Part shown: positions 6,618-16,395 of the stretch, piece after piece
How the letters are laid out: every line of letters starts with the position of its first letter
Position numbering within the stretch: the stretch's first letter is position 1
NCBI RefSeq assembly: GCF_001659985.1
Contig: NZ_LYCS01000004.1
Location: 248,001-312,000 of the forward strand
Length of the DNA: 64,000 nucleotides
Origin: Oceanobacillus sp. Castelsardo
GTDB taxonomy: Bacteria > Bacillota > Bacilli > Bacillales > Amphibacillaceae
Direction: 5' to 3'
Translations under genes and position numbers: made by a program
Notes under the pieces: model-generated
Seen by the model: only the letters and a program-made list of their open reading frames with translations
Database searches by the model: none
What the model was told of the DNA's origin: nothing

Positions 6618-9488
6618 ATGAAACTGAAAGAAATGTTTCATCAATTAAAAACGAAAACTAATTCAGCATGGAATACCTTTAAAAACTATGAATCTATCAA
6701 TAAAGTAATAACAATATGGAAAACTGGTAAAATCCAGAAAACTTCACGTATTACATATGATGTTGTTTGGAATATCATATTATTCTTTTTAATTATAGGT
6801 TTTATAGGTGCATTCTTTGTTGGAGGGTTAGGTGCAGGTTACTTTGCCTCCCTTGTAAAAGATGAGTCCATTCGTAGCTATGAGGATATGAAGAAAGATA
6901 TCTATAATTATGAAGAAACATCGAAATTATATTTTGCTAATAATGTTTATATAGGAGATGTACGAGCAGAACTTTATCGAGAAGAAACGACCCTTGATAA
7001 AATATCTCCTACATTAGTTCAAGCCGTTATTGCAACGGAGGATGAATATTTTGAAGAACATCAAGGTATTGTGCCAAAAGCTATTTTTCGTGCCTTATAT
7101 CAAGAAGTATCCAATGCAAGTATGCAAAGTGGTGGTAGTACACTCACTCAGCAATTAATAAAAAACCAAATTCTTACAAATGAAGTATCTTTTGAACGTA
7201 AAGCAAAGGAAATGCTTTTAGCATTACGTTTGGAACGTTTATTTGAAAAAGATGAAATATTAGAGGCGTATTTAAACATTGTTCCATACGGACGTAATTC
7301 ATCTGGTGGAAATATAGCGGGCATCCAGACAGCTGCACAAGGTATTTTTGGTATTAATGCTGATGAAGTAAATCTTGCTCAGGCTGCATATTTAGCAGGA
7401 CTGCCACAAAGTCCGTCCTACTATACTCCATTTAAAAATAGTGGTGGTTTAAAAGAAGAGGAAGGAATCAATCCTGGACTAAATCGGATGAAAATTGTAT
7501 TAAACCGGATGCTTGATATGGAATATATTACAAATGAGGAATACGAAGAAGCAATAAACTATGATATTGTTGCCGATTTTAAAGAAGAGGAAAAATCGCC
7601 GCATGAAAAATATCCAATCTTAACTAGAGAAATTCAATCAAGGGCAACGGATATTATCATGTACCACTTAGCCGAAAAAGATGGATATTCTAAAAAAGAC
7701 CTTGAAAAAGATGATAAGAAGTTAGAAAAAGAATACAAAGAATTAGCAGCTAGAGCAATCCAATCAGATGGATATAAGATTCATTCAACCATTGATAAAG
7801 GGATTTATGATGCATTCCAAGAAGTTGCAGCTAATTATCAGTATTATGGAGATGATCGGTATACAACTGTCGATGGAAAAAAAATACTTCAATCCATTCA
7901 AGCTGCAGCTGTGCTTTTTGACAATAAAAGTGGAAGAATTATAAGCTTTCTCGGTAATCGTGATTATAGTGAAGATAATCAAACAAACTACGCAACATCT
8001 AAAAGACAGATTGGTAGTACATCGAAACCAACAGTAGTTTATGGGCCAGCATTAGAATTCGGAGTAGTTCAACCTAGTACAACCATAGTGGATGAACCGA
8101 GAAGTTGGGGTAAGTACTCACCTAAAAACTATGGTGGCGGAAATTACGGCACGGTCACTGTAAGAAAGGCTTTAGCTAGTTCTTACAATATCCCCGCGGT
8201 AATTACCTATGATAAAATACTCTCAAAAGACCCTGCTAGTTATTTAGAAAAAATGGGTGTTACTTCTTTAGTAGAAGAAGACCATTATAACCTATCATTT
8301 GCACTCGGGGCCTCTAAATACGGTGTACCTGTTGAAGAAAACATTAATGCTTATACCACATTTGGTAATAACGGGAAATTTGCAGACGGCTATATGATAG
8401 AAAAGATTACAACAGCAGATGGCGATCTAGTATATGAACATGAGACGGAACTTGTTGATGTTTTTTCACCGCAAACAACATATCTAACATTGGATATGAT
8501 GCGTGATGTATTATCAAGTGGTACGGGAACTTATGTAAAATCTAGATTAAAATATGGTGGTGTTGATTGGGCTGGTAAAACAGGGACATCACAAGATTAT
8601 AAGGATGCATGGTTTATTGCCACCAATCCGAACGTAACGTTTGGAACGTGGCTCGGTTATGAATATCCAGCTTCGATTTATAGTAGCTCTACTTCTTTAA
8701 GTTACAGCCAGCGCACTCAAAATTTGTGGGCTCAATTAATAAATGCAGCTTCTGATATCAATCCCGTACTTATAGCACCTTCTGAGAAATTTAAACAGCC
8801 AGATGGTATTGTATCAAGAAGCTACTGCAGCATTTCAGGTAACCTCGCTTCTGATTTGTGTCAAAAAGCTGGATTAGTGAAATCGGACATCTATAATTCC
8901 CAATATGTTCCAACGAAAGTTGATGACAGCTTAATTGCTGGTTCACAAATCGTTCTCGGTGGAAAAGCTGTTGCAGCAGGTTCTAATACTCCTCAAGAAT
9001 TTGTATTAGGAAATGGCCTGATGTTTAACCCTGAATGGTTAGAACGTAACGGAATTAAAAGTGTAAGTAAACTAATCCCTCGAAACGAAACAGATAAATG
9101 GCAACGAATAGGTGCTCCTAGAGGTCAAATAGCATCATATAAGATTGAAAATGACGGTAAAGCTCCAGTAGCACCAACGTCTGTAAACTATTCGGATAAT
9201 AAGCTTAAATGGAGTAGACCCGACTCGGGTGACATAGTAGGGTACCGTGTTTATCGCAAATCAAAACCTGACGGAAACTTTGAACTTGTTGGAAACACTT
9301 CAAGCACCGAATTCTCTGTTGAAACTGACGACGGGACTTATCAAGTAAAAGCAGTTGATTATTTCGGCTTAGAGTCGGAGCCCTCTAATGAAGTTGTAAT
9401 TGGCAAAACTTCTGAATCAACTGAAGAAACAAAGCCGGAAAAAGTAAAAGAAGACAAGGAACAAAAAAAGAAAGAAAAGCAAGAGTAG
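6618..9488 (+). CDS. Class A penicillin-binding protein (PBP1A type) with C-terminal fibronectin III domain
   Basis: This bifunctional enzyme polymerises and crosslinks peptidoglycan at the outer face of the membrane; 956 residues. Order of domains: cytosolic N-terminus, one membrane helix (about 48-75), GT51 transglycosylase (ATEDEYFEEHQG, GGSTLTQQLIKNQ; about 100-280), transpeptidase with active-site STSK (about 466-469), SSYN and KTGTS (about 654), a fibronectin type III domain (about 845-930, WSRPDSGDIVGYRVYR) and a Lys/Glu-rich tail. I start at ATG 6618 (AGGGGG eight bases upstream) and not at TTG 6612. It is divergent from tyrS. Similar PBPs next to tyrS occur in other Bacillaceae. A terminator follows. 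Confidence 0.93.
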   Translation: MKLKEMFHQLKTKTNSAWNTFKNYESINKVITIWKTGKIQKTSRITYDVVWNIILFFLIIGFIGAFFVGGLGAGYFASLVKDESIRSYEDMKKDIYNYEETSKLYFANNVYIGDVRAELYREETTLDKISPTLVQAVIATEDEYFEEHQGIVPKAIFRALYQEVSNASMQSGGSTLTQQLIKNQILTNEVSFERKAKEMLLALRLERLFEKDEILEAYLNIVPYGRNSSGGNIAGIQTAAQGIFGINADEVNLAQAAYLAGLPQSPSYYTPFKNSGGLKEEEGINPGLNRMKIVLNRMLDMEYITNEEYEEAINYDIVADFKEEEKSPHEKYPILTREIQSRATDIIMYHLAEKDGYSKKDLEKDDKKLEKEYKELAARAIQSDGYKIHSTIDKGIYDAFQEVAANYQYYGDDRYTTVDGKKILQSIQAAAVLFDNKSGRIISFLGNRDYSEDNQTNYATSKRQIGSTSKPTVVYGPALEFGVVQPSTTIVDEPRSWGKYSPKNYGGGNYGTVTVRKALASSYNIPAVITYDKILSKDPASYLEKMGVTSLVEEDHYNLSFALGASKYGVPVEENINAYTTFGNNGKFADGYMIEKITTADGDLVYEHETELVDVFSPQTTYLTLDMMRDVLSSGTGTYVKSRLKYGGVDWAGKTGTSQDYKDAWFIATNPNVTFGTWLGYEYPASIYSSSTSLSYSQRTQNLWAQLINAASDINPVLIAPSEKFKQPDGIVSRSYCSISGNLASDLCQKAGLVKSDIYNSQYVPTKVDDSLIAGSQIVLGGKAVAAGSNTPQEFVLGNGLMFNPEWLERNGIKSVSKLIPRNETDKWQRIGAPRGQIASYKIENDGKAPVAPTSVNYSDNKLKWSRPDSGDIVGYRVYRKSKPDGNFELVGNTSSTEFSVETDDGTYQVKAVDYFGLESEPSNEVVIGKTSESTEETKPEKVKEDKEQKKKEKQE

Positions 9489-9517
9489 TAGTCCCAATCA
9501 GAAAGCTATCTCATACT

Positions 9518-9553
9518 AAAGAAGATACTCGTTATGGAGTATCTTCTTTTTTT
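9518..9553 (+). terminator. Terminator after the penicillin-binding protein gene
   Basis: AAAGAAGATACTC and GAGTATCTTCTTT form a perfect 13-bp stem ending in a run of Ts, about 30 bases after the stop codon. Confidence 0.85.
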
Positions 9554-9565
9554 CTAATACATTCA

Positions 9566-9681
9566 TTAGAAAACTAGACATTCGCCAAGCCTTTGGGCGA
9601 ATGACTAAGTTGCACTTATGCAAATCTTTACGGTGGGACGAGTAATCGGAGTCCCAGACGGGAAAGATTTAATACTTCCCT
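9566..9681. repeat. Dispersed ~115-bp structured element, family 1, copy B (full)
   Basis: This is the second full copy, in the 309-base gap between the PBP terminator and acuA. Hairpin I is CATTCGCC (9579-9586) with GGCGAATG (9596-9603). Hairpin II is GGGAC (9635-9639) with GTCCC (9651-9655) around the same 11-base loop as copy A. Flanking AAATCTTT and AAAGATTT can close hairpin II. The middle pair of the hairpin II stem differs from copy A on both sides (G-C there, A-T here). Confidence 0.85.
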
Positions 9682-9739
9682 ACCTGCGAACACAAATTAA
9701 AAATCATTTACGAAAATGTTATAAAAGACTAAAAAAATT

Positions 9740-9767
9740 TTGAATTATCTTGTATACTATAGATAAT
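9740..9767 (+). promoter_or_regulatory. Candidate sigma-A promoter of acuABC
   Basis: TTGAAT (9740-9745) and GATAAT (9762-9767) are spaced by 16 bases, 30 bases before the acuA start. I saw no convincing catabolite-responsive element nearby. Confidence 0.45.
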
Positions 9768-9797
9768 ACGGATGACCTGAAATTAGGTGGTGAAAAC

Positions 9798-10451
9798 ATG
9801 GAACACATCAAGAACTATTATAAGATGCAACGCGAGACCTCAACAGATACTATAGTGATTGAGGGTCCACTCACTACAACTGAATTACAGCAATATCATT
9901 TTCATGATAAATTAACTGCATTCAGACCAGCCCATAAACAATTTGAGGCTATCCAAAAAATTGCTGACTTTCCAGAGGGCAGAATAATAGTAGCTCGTAC
10001 ACAGGATACTATAATCGGTTATGTTACTTACGTCTATCCCGATCCACTCGAAAGATGGTCAGAATTTAATATGCAGGACTTGATTGAATTAGGAGCAATA
10101 GAAATTATACCGCAATTTCGTGGTGAAAAAGTTGCTTCAAACCTTCTAGAGATTTCGATGCGTGATGAATTTATGGAAAATTATATAATAATTTCTACGG
10201 AATATTATTGGCATTGGGATTTAGAAGGAACCAACTTAAGTATATGGAATTATCGGAAAATTATGGAAAAAGTGATGGCAGCTGGCGGATTATTACCCGC
10301 TCCAACAGACGATCCGGAAATTATCTCTCATCCTGCGAATTGTTTAATGGTCCGTATCGGAAAAAATGTTCCGGAAGAATCTGTAAAGAAGTTCGATGAA
10401 TTACGATTCCTATCCAAAAATAAGAATCGTTCTTTTAGGGAGGGTTTATAG
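9798..10451 (+). CDS. acuA: Acetyl-CoA synthetase-specific protein acetyltransferase AcuA
   Basis: AcuA is a GNAT-family lysine acetyltransferase; in B. subtilis it acetylates and inactivates acetyl-CoA synthetase AcsA. The 217-residue frame shows the GNAT core (GRIIVARTQDTIIGYVTYV, then ELGAIEIIPQFRGEKVASNLL with the acetyl-CoA pyrophosphate loop). I start at ATG 9798 with AGGTGGTG upstream. The stop abuts the acuB ATG, and acuC overlaps acuB, so this is one operon. In B. subtilis acsA lies divergently beside acuA; here that place is taken by a dispersed repeat and the PBP gene, so the target enzyme must be encoded elsewhere. Confidence 0.93.
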   Translation: MEHIKNYYKMQRETSTDTIVIEGPLTTTELQQYHFHDKLTAFRPAHKQFEAIQKIADFPEGRIIVARTQDTIIGYVTYVYPDPLERWSEFNMQDLIELGAIEIIPQFRGEKVASNLLEISMRDEFMENYIIISTEYYWHWDLEGTNLSIWNYRKIMEKVMAAGGLLPAPTDDPEIISHPANCLMVRIGKNVPEESVKKFDELRFLSKNKNRSFREGL

Positions 10452-11108
10452 ATGTTAGTCGAGGAAATCATGAAAACAGAGGTGATTACTTTACCACCAA
10501 ATGCAACGATAGCTAGCGCCTTACAATTATTACAAGAACATCGTATTCGCCATATACCAATCGTCAATAGAAACAACGAAGTAATTGGTATTGTTTCTGA
10601 TCGTGACGTAAGGGATGCTAGCCCCTCTGTCTTCATAAAAAATGAAAGTACCGAACATAGTGAATTAGATAATGAAATAAAAATGATTATGAGTACACCT
10701 GTTATTACCATTCATCCGCTTGATTTTGTAGAAGAAATTGCGCGTGTATTTTACGATAAGGAAATTGCTTGTTTACCAGTTGTGAATGAAAATAAATTAG
10801 TCGGTATTGTAACAGAAAAAGACATGTTATATACTTTAATTCAATTAACAGGAATTACTGTACAAAGTTCCGTTATTGAGGTAAAAGTTCCAGATATACC
10901 AGGAATTATTCCAAAGGTTGCAACTGTTTTTGGAAAACGTAAAATAAATATTGCATCCGTATTAGTATACCCATATAAAAACGATCCAAATTTTAAAATA
11001 CTTGTTTTTCGTATCCAAACTATGAATCCGCTTCCAATAATTCAGGACTTGCGAAATGCTGGCTACAGATTACTTTGGCCTAATAATATTCCGGAGCCAA
11101 AAGCATGA
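10452..11108 (+). CDS. acuB: AcuB, CBS-pair and ACT domain protein of the acu operon
   Basis: The 218-residue cytosolic protein has two CBS motifs (MKTEVITLPPNATIASAL at about 7-24, and MSTPVITIHPLDFVEEIARVF, each followed by a GIVSDRD/GIVTEKD turn) and a C-terminal ACT-like segment (about 140-210, VKVPDIPGIIPKVATVFGKR). CBS pairs bind adenine nucleotides and ACT domains bind small metabolites, so a sensory role in the acetate/AcsA circuit is plausible; the actual function is not settled in the family. It is translated directly after acuA and overlaps acuC by four bases (ATGA). Confidence 0.93.
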   Translation: MLVEEIMKTEVITLPPNATIASALQLLQEHRIRHIPIVNRNNEVIGIVSDRDVRDASPSVFIKNESTEHSELDNEIKMIMSTPVITIHPLDFVEEIARVFYDKEIACLPVVNENKLVGIVTEKDMLYTLIQLTGITVQSSVIEVKVPDIPGIIPKVATVFGKRKINIASVLVYPYKNDPNFKILVFRIQTMNPLPIIQDLRNAGYRLLWPNNIPEPKA

Positions 11109-12265
11109 AAAAGAACGCAGCTTTTATATTTTCTAATAAATTTTTAAATTACCACTTTCATGAAAAGCACCCATTTAATCAAAAACGACTTCAATTAACA
11201 AAGGAATTATTGGAACAATCGAATGCATTAACTTCTGAAGATTTAGTTTTACCAAGAGAAGCCTCAGATAAAGAAATAGCATTATTTCATGATGAGGACT
11301 ATATAGAAGCCGTTAAAAGGGCAAGTTTTGGCCAATTAAGTGATGATGAAAAAAGTGAATTCGGTCTTGGTACGGAAGACACTCCCATTTTTGAAGGTAT
11401 GCATGAAGCATCTGCCTTACTAGTCGGAGGTTCATTAACAGCCGTAGATGAGGTACTAAATAGACGTGTCAACCATTCTTTGAATTTGGGCGGTGGACTA
11501 CATCATGGATTTAAGCGCAAAGCCTCTGGATTTTGTATTTATAATGATGGAGCTATTGCCATTAGATATATAAGAAAGAATTATAATTTAAGGGTATTGT
11601 ATGTTGATACGGATGCCCATCATGGTGATGGTGTGCAAAGCGCTTTTTATGATGACCCTGATGTGTGTACATTTTCTATTCATGAAACAGGTAGATATTT
11701 ATTCCCGGGCACAGGAAATGTGGACGAACGAGGAATTAAAAAAGGATTTGGTTATACATTTAATCTTCCCATTGATGCTTTTACTCAAGATGAATCCTTT
11801 TTGGAAGTTTATGAAGCTGCGATAAGAAAAATTGCGAAATTCTTTAAACCCGATATTATAGTTACACAAAATGGAGCAGATGCACATACATACGACCCCC
11901 TAACCCACCTTTGTACTTCTATGAAAATATATGAACGTATTCCTGAAATTTCCCATGAATTAGCCCATGAATACTGTGGAGGTAGATGGATTGCCCTTGG
12001 AGGTGGAGGCTACGATATTTGGCGAGTTGTTCCTAGAGCATGGGCGCAAATTTGGAATGTCATGAAGATGGATACAATCAACACAGGTCCTCTCCCACGT
12101 ACATGGATTGAAAAATGGCAAAGAGAATCAACTGTAAGTATTCCTAATCATTGGCATGACACAAACATAGAAGCATTCCCCTACATCCCTAGAAAATTAG
12201 AAATTAGTGAAAAAAATAGTAAACTACTAAATCAACTATTGAAATATACTTTCCATGTCCAGTAA
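11105..12265 (+). CDS. acuC: AcuC, class I/II-type protein deacetylase
   Basis: This 386-residue zinc-dependent lysine deacetylase reverses AcuA acetylation of acetyl-CoA synthetase in the B. subtilis scheme. Family marks include HPFNQKRL near residue 20, NLGGGLHHGFKRKASGFCIYND (active-site His pair; positions about 126-147), the metal ligands in DTDAHHGDGVQ (about 171-181), QNGADAH and the GGGGYD loop before the C-terminus. The ATG overlaps the acuB stop, which indicates translational coupling. The gene converges with motS, and the two share a hairpin terminator. Confidence 0.95.
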   Translation: MKKNAAFIFSNKFLNYHFHEKHPFNQKRLQLTKELLEQSNALTSEDLVLPREASDKEIALFHDEDYIEAVKRASFGQLSDDEKSEFGLGTEDTPIFEGMHEASALLVGGSLTAVDEVLNRRVNHSLNLGGGLHHGFKRKASGFCIYNDGAIAIRYIRKNYNLRVLYVDTDAHHGDGVQSAFYDDPDVCTFSIHETGRYLFPGTGNVDERGIKKGFGYTFNLPIDAFTQDESFLEVYEAAIRKIAKFFKPDIIVTQNGADAHTYDPLTHLCTSMKIYERIPEISHELAHEYCGGRWIALGGGGYDIWRVVPRAWAQIWNVMKMDTINTGPLPRTWIEKWQRESTVSIPNHWHDTNIEAFPYIPRKLEISEKNSKLLNQLLKYTFHVQ

Positions 12266-12302
12266 TAGGAGTAGCACCGTTTCAAATCAAACTTTTTATT
12301 AA

Positions 12303-12341
12303 AAAGAGCAAGATGCTAATCTATTCAGCCTCTTGCTCTTT
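12303..12341. terminator. Bidirectional terminator between acuC and motS
   Basis: AAAGAGCAAGA (12303-12313) pairs with TCTTGCTCTTT (12331-12341). Going left it ends in a T-rich tail after motS. Its arms overlap the last codons of motS. Confidence 0.8.
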
Positions 12342-13112
12342 ATATTCCATGATTACAATTTCTACTCTCCTATTTTGACTCCAGTTTTTTTCAGAGTCGT
12401 TTGGAGCTATTGGTCTTGTATCAGCATAACCAACAGATGAAAATCTTTTATCATCTAAATCATATTCACTAGTTAAATAGCGAATGACGCTACCAGCACG
12501 TGCAGCTGATAATTCCCAGTTCGATGGATACCTATAGCTTATTATCGGCCTTGAATCTGTATGTCCTTCTATACGCACTTTATTAGGTACATCTTTTAAG
12601 AAAAGTCCTATCTTATCTAAAAAGGATTGAGCTGAATCTAAAACAGTCGCCTCTCCGGTTTCAAATAGGATACTTTCCTGTAAAACTAATACAACACCTT
12701 CATCAGAACGATTAGCCGAAATTACGCCATTTAAATTATTTTCATCAAGAAAAGACTCTACCTCACTTACTAGGTTGTCAAGGGAATCTTCCTCTGTCGC
12801 AGGATTTTGCTCATTTGAATTACTTTTTAATTCATCAAACTCACTATCATTATCCCCAGTTTGATTATCTTCTTTATCATGTTTAGATTGATCAGTAGGA
12901 TTATCTAACGGAACCATCGACGGATAAAAGTCAAAAAGCATTCTATTCTGGAATGATTCCTGGACCGCTTCAAATCGGGCTTCATCAAGGTTTGACATAG
13001 CAAATAATAAAATAAAGAAAACTAAAACTAATGTTACCATATCCGAATAGGTAGTCATCCACTTTGGTGCACCTGTTTGTTTATTTGACTTCCTATTTCT
13101 CCTACGCTTCAT
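12321..13112 (-). CDS. motS: Flagellar stator protein MotS (MotB family)
   Basis: This is the peptidoglycan-anchored stator subunit that, with MotP, conducts ions to drive the flagellar motor. Its 263 residues comprise a basic N-terminus, one membrane helix with the ion-binding Asp24 (TYSDMVTLVLVFFILLF), an acidic linker, and an OmpA-like peptidoglycan-binding domain (IEGHTDSRP, NWELSAARA, NRRVEI; about 130-255). The ccpA-motP-motS order is that of the B. subtilis sodium-driven stator genes (formerly ytxD/ytxE); sodium coupling here is inferred from that synteny, not proven. The gene overlaps motP by 11 bases. Confidence 0.92.
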   Translation of the reverse strand: MKRRRNRKSNKQTGAPKWMTTYSDMVTLVLVFFILLFAMSNLDEARFEAVQESFQNRMLFDFYPSMVPLDNPTDQSKHDKEDNQTGDNDSEFDELKSNSNEQNPATEEDSLDNLVSEVESFLDENNLNGVISANRSDEGVVLVLQESILFETGEATVLDSAQSFLDKIGLFLKDVPNKVRIEGHTDSRPIISYRYPSNWELSAARAGSVIRYLTSEYDLDDKRFSSVGYADTRPIAPNDSEKNWSQNRRVEIVIMEYKEQEAE

Positions 13113-13926
13113 TGACGCTTTCTCCTACGAGATTAGAAGTTTCGCTCATCTTTTGCTTCTCTAGATCCTCACTCGAAAGAAAAGCATTTAATTTTTCCTC
13201 AAGGATACGTGGATTCTGCCCGGATTGTACACCAATAATTCCCTCAATTATAATTTGCTTATAAAAAGTTTCTTCTTCCGTTTTCCCCTCTAACTTATTT
13301 GCCATCGGCGTGAAAACAAGATTAGCTAACACTGTTCCATACAATGTTGTCAGTAAGGCCACAGCCATAGCTGGTCCTAAAGTTGATGGATCAGTTAATT
13401 TATTTAGCATCAATACAAGTCCAATTAACGTACCTATCATTCCCCATGAAGGTGCGTATTCAGCTGCCTTTTCAAATAAAGACCTACCTTTTGCATGTCT
13501 TTCTTCCAATGCTATAATTTCTGCTTCTAGAATGTCATTAATCACTTCAGGTTCGACACCATCTACAACAAGTAATATACCTTTTCGTATAAACGGATCA
13601 TCAATTTCATCTAAATGATTTTCTAAAGCTAATATGCCCTCTCTTCTTGCCCTTTCAGCTAATCGAGAAAAAAGATCAATAAGATCAGGTAACTGCATAC
13701 TATTTTGAAGTGAAGTTGCTTTAAACAATTTGAAAATTAATTTGAGTTGTTCCATTTTAAAAGTAATTAACATGGAGGCAATTAAGCCACCGATTACAAT
13801 TAAAATACTTGATAGATCAACAAATGATATAATACCTTCTGTACCGCCACTTGAAAGTATGGCTAGCATAATTACTATAAAACCAAATGTAATGCCGATA
13901 GGAGTTAATATATCTTTTTTACTCAT
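13102..13926 (-). CDS. motP: Flagellar stator protein MotP (MotA family)
   Basis: The 274-residue membrane protein has four predicted helices (about 9-27, 34-52, 152-172, 184-204) and the conserved cytoplasmic loop (RREGILALENHLDEIDDPFIRKG) whose charged residues contact the rotor. The second pair of helices holds WGMIGTLIGLVLML and PAMAVALLTTLYGTVLANL, as in MotA/PomA. It lies about 70 bases after ccpA and overlaps motS, the order seen in B. subtilis for the sodium stator. It probably forms a pentamer around a MotS dimer, as other stators do. Confidence 0.92.
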   Translation of the reverse strand: MSKKDILTPIGITFGFIVIMLAILSSGGTEGIISFVDLSSILIVIGGLIASMLITFKMEQLKLIFKLFKATSLQNSMQLPDLIDLFSRLAERARREGILALENHLDEIDDPFIRKGILLVVDGVEPEVINDILEAEIIALEERHAKGRSLFEKAAEYAPSWGMIGTLIGLVLMLNKLTDPSTLGPAMAVALLTTLYGTVLANLVFTPMANKLEGKTEEETFYKQIIIEGIIGVQSGQNPRILEEKLNAFLSSEDLEKQKMSETSNLVGESVNEA

Positions 13927-13998
13927 TTTCTAAATCTCCCCAACTATCTAAAAGTATAGATGAATGTAATTTACATCCATCTATATCTTTTATCGGCA

Positions 13999-14997
13999 TC
14001 ATTTTTCTAAAGTTGAATTTCTTATCTCAATTCTATGGGGTAATATAACATTTTTTTCTGTAACTTCTTCTTTGTTCATAAATTTTGTCAATAAACGCAT
14101 AGCAACTGCACCGATATCATACATCGGTTGTACCACTGTTGACAGTGTTGGACGTACCATAGTGGCAAGTCTAGTATTGTCAAACCCAAAAATTTCTACA
14201 TCATTTGGAACATTATACCCCATATCTTGAACACCATGGATAACACCTAATGCCATTTCATCAGAAGCGACAAAAACAGCCTCTGGTTTATCCTCCAAAG
14301 CAGCTAATTGTTTAGCTGCTTCAAGTCCAGATTCATAAGAATAATCACCTTGTACAATGAATTCTTCCTTCATCGTAACATTCGCTTCGGTTAATGCACG
14401 TTCATAACCAGCAAATTTATGTTTACTGATACTTGAATCTTCCCCGCCACCTACATATGCCGGGTTTTTGCCTTTATCAACAAAATGTTTAGTTGCTTCA
14501 TAAGCAGCTTCTTTATAATCAATATTAACGGATGCCAATTCCTTTGTATCATCATAAGTTGCTGCTAGCACAATCGGAACATTTGAAGTATTAAATTGTT
14601 GCAAATGTTCTTCTGTAATGGTTCCACCCATAAATAATATTCCATCTACTTGTTTTTCTAACATTGTATTTATTAATGCTAACTCTTTATCTTTATTTTG
14701 GTCTGAGTTACTTAAAATAACATTATATTTATACATTGTTGCAATATCTTCTATTCCACGAGCCAATTCTGAAAAGAAAATACTGGATATATCTGGAATG
14801 ATTGCCCCTACAGTAGTTGTCTTTTTGCTAGCTAATCCTCTAGCTACTGCGTTTGGTCGATAACCTAAACGTTCTATTGTTGCCAAAACCTTTTTACGTG
14901 TTGTCGGCTTTACATTGGGATTTCCATTAACTACTCTCGAAACCGTAGCCATAGATACATTAGCTTCTCTTGCTACATCATAAATTGTTACAGTCAT
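13999..14997 (-). CDS. ccpA: Catabolite control protein A
   Basis: CcpA is the LacI/GalR-family global regulator of carbon catabolite repression; it binds cre sites together with HPr-Ser-P. The 332-residue protein starts [22 protein letters not shown], the exact helix-turn-helix and hinge-helix layout of CcpA ([19 protein letters not shown] at about 31-49), followed by the periplasmic-binding-like effector domain. I start at ATG 14997 (GGAGGT nine bases upstream) and not 42 codons further upstream. The position between aroA and motP is conserved in Bacillus, which supports the call over other LacI members. Confidence 0.96.
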   Translation of the reverse strand: MTVTIYDVAREANVSMATVSRVVNGNPNVKPTTRKKVLATIERLGYRPNAVARGLASKKTTTVGAIIPDISSIFFSELARGIEDIATMYKYNVILSNSDQNKDKELALINTMLEKQVDGILFMGGTITEEHLQQFNTSNVPIVLAATYDDTKELASVNIDYKEAAYEATKHFVDKGKNPAYVGGGEDSSISKHKFAGYERALTEANVTMKEEFIVQGDYSYESGLEAAKQLAALEDKPEAVFVASDEMALGVIHGVQDMGYNVPNDVEIFGFDNTRLATMVRPTLSTVVQPMYDIGAVAMRLLTKFMNKEEVTEKNVILPHRIEIRNSTLEK

Positions 14998-15148
14998 TAC
15001 TGTGTTACCTCCTATATTCCTAAATCCAGTTCTTTTGTTTATATCATACTCTAACATGATAAAAAAAACAAAAATAACTTCTTTTATTATTAAATTCTTA
15101 AAAAAGAAATAAAGACTAATCAATAATGATTAGCCTTTTCTAAACATC

Positions 15149-16225
15149 TTACTTTAAACGATTTTCTAGGTCTGTTAATTCTTCATAGAAACGATCGAAT
15201 GTTGGAATGTCCATTTGTTGCGCTGAATCGGATAACGCTACAGCAGGATCTGGATGAACCTCTGCCATAATTCCATCTGCTCCGATAGCAAGAGCCGCTC
15301 TTGCCGTTGGAAGTAATAAGTCACGGCGACCAGTTGAGTGTGTTACGTCAACCATTACTGGTAAGTGTGTTTCTTGTTTTAAAATTGGAACAGCAGAAAT
15401 ATCTAATGTATTTCTTGTTGCTTTTTCATAAGTTCTAATACCTCGTTCACAAAGAATAACATTACGATTACCACTAGATACAATGTATTCAGCAGCGTTA
15501 ATATATTCAGATATTGTAGCAGAAAGGCCACGTTTTAATAAAACTGGTTTATCAATTTGACCTGCAGCCTTTAACAATTCGAAGTTTTGCATATTTCTCG
15601 CACCAATCTGGATGACATCAATATACTCGACTGCTTTTTCTAAATCTGTTGGTGTAACAATCTCACTAATCGTAGCTAAATCATATTCATCTGCAATGCG
15701 TTTTAAGATTTGTAACCCTTCTAGTCCTAGACCTTGGAAATCATATGGTGATGTTCTAGGCTTAAAGGCGCCCCCACGTATCAATTTAAGTCCTTTACTT
15801 TTAATGGATTCAGCAACTTGTGCTACTTGGTCATAACTTTCAACTGCACATGGACCAAACACATGGTTAATATTGCCATTCCCTATTTTAACGCCTTTAA
15901 TATCTATAACTGTGTTTTCCGGCTGTCTCTTACGGGATACAAGTAGCGCTTTTTGATGATCCTCTTCTTGCAATTCGAGTCCAGCCTTAAAAATTTCTTT
16001 AAATATATGAACAATGGTTGAGTTTTCAAATGGTCCAGTATTTTTTTCAGAAATAAGATCTAACATTTCACGTTCTCTAACAGGATCAAACTCTTTTCTA
16101 ATACTTTGCTTTGTTTTTATTTGTCCAATTTCTTGAACTAGCGATGCGCGTTTGTTGATTAATTCAAGTATTTCTAAATTTACTTCGTCTAATTGATTTC
16201 TTAATTGCTCAAATTGATTCGTCAT
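15149..16225 (-). CDS. aroA: Bifunctional chorismate mutase / 3-deoxy-7-phosphoheptulonate synthase
   Basis: This is the first enzyme of the shikimate pathway, joining phosphoenolpyruvate and erythrose 4-phosphate, with a fused AroQ chorismate mutase that serves feedback sensing in Bacillus. The N-terminal 90 residues are the mutase helix bundle ([22 protein letters not shown]); the remainder is the DAHP synthase ([29 protein letters not shown]). The 358-residue length equals the B. subtilis protein (called AroA there). I start at ATG 16225 with GGGGG ten bases upstream. It is transcribed ahead of ccpA but separated by about 150 bases. Confidence 0.96.
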   Translation of the reverse strand: MTNQFEQLRNQLDEVNLEILELINKRASLVQEIGQIKTKQSIRKEFDPVREREMLDLISEKNTGPFENSTIVHIFKEIFKAGLELQEEDHQKALLVSRKRQPENTVIDIKGVKIGNGNINHVFGPCAVESYDQVAQVAESIKSKGLKLIRGGAFKPRTSPYDFQGLGLEGLQILKRIADEYDLATISEIVTPTDLEKAVEYIDVIQIGARNMQNFELLKAAGQIDKPVLLKRGLSATISEYINAAEYIVSSGNRNVILCERGIRTYEKATRNTLDISAVPILKQETHLPVMVDVTHSTGRRDLLLPTARAALAIGADGIMAEVHPDPAVALSDSAQQMDIPTFDRFYEELTDLENRLK

Positions 16226-16350
16226 TTTATGCGCCCCCAGAAATATATTAACATTTATAATTAGTGACAATTATAGCTAATATTCTTTCATTTGTCACCA
16301 TTAGTTTTACGATTTATGATATTTTTTCATTATTTCTTAAAATTAAAAAA

Positions 16351-16382
16351 GAAAAACTACAACCCTTTAAGGATTGTAGTTT
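16351..16382 (-). terminator. Terminator after ytxH
   Basis: AAACTACAA and TTGTAGTTT form a perfect 9-bp stem with a T tail on the minus strand, directly after the ytxH stop. Confidence 0.8.
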
Positions 16383-16395
16383 AAGAAATAACTTT

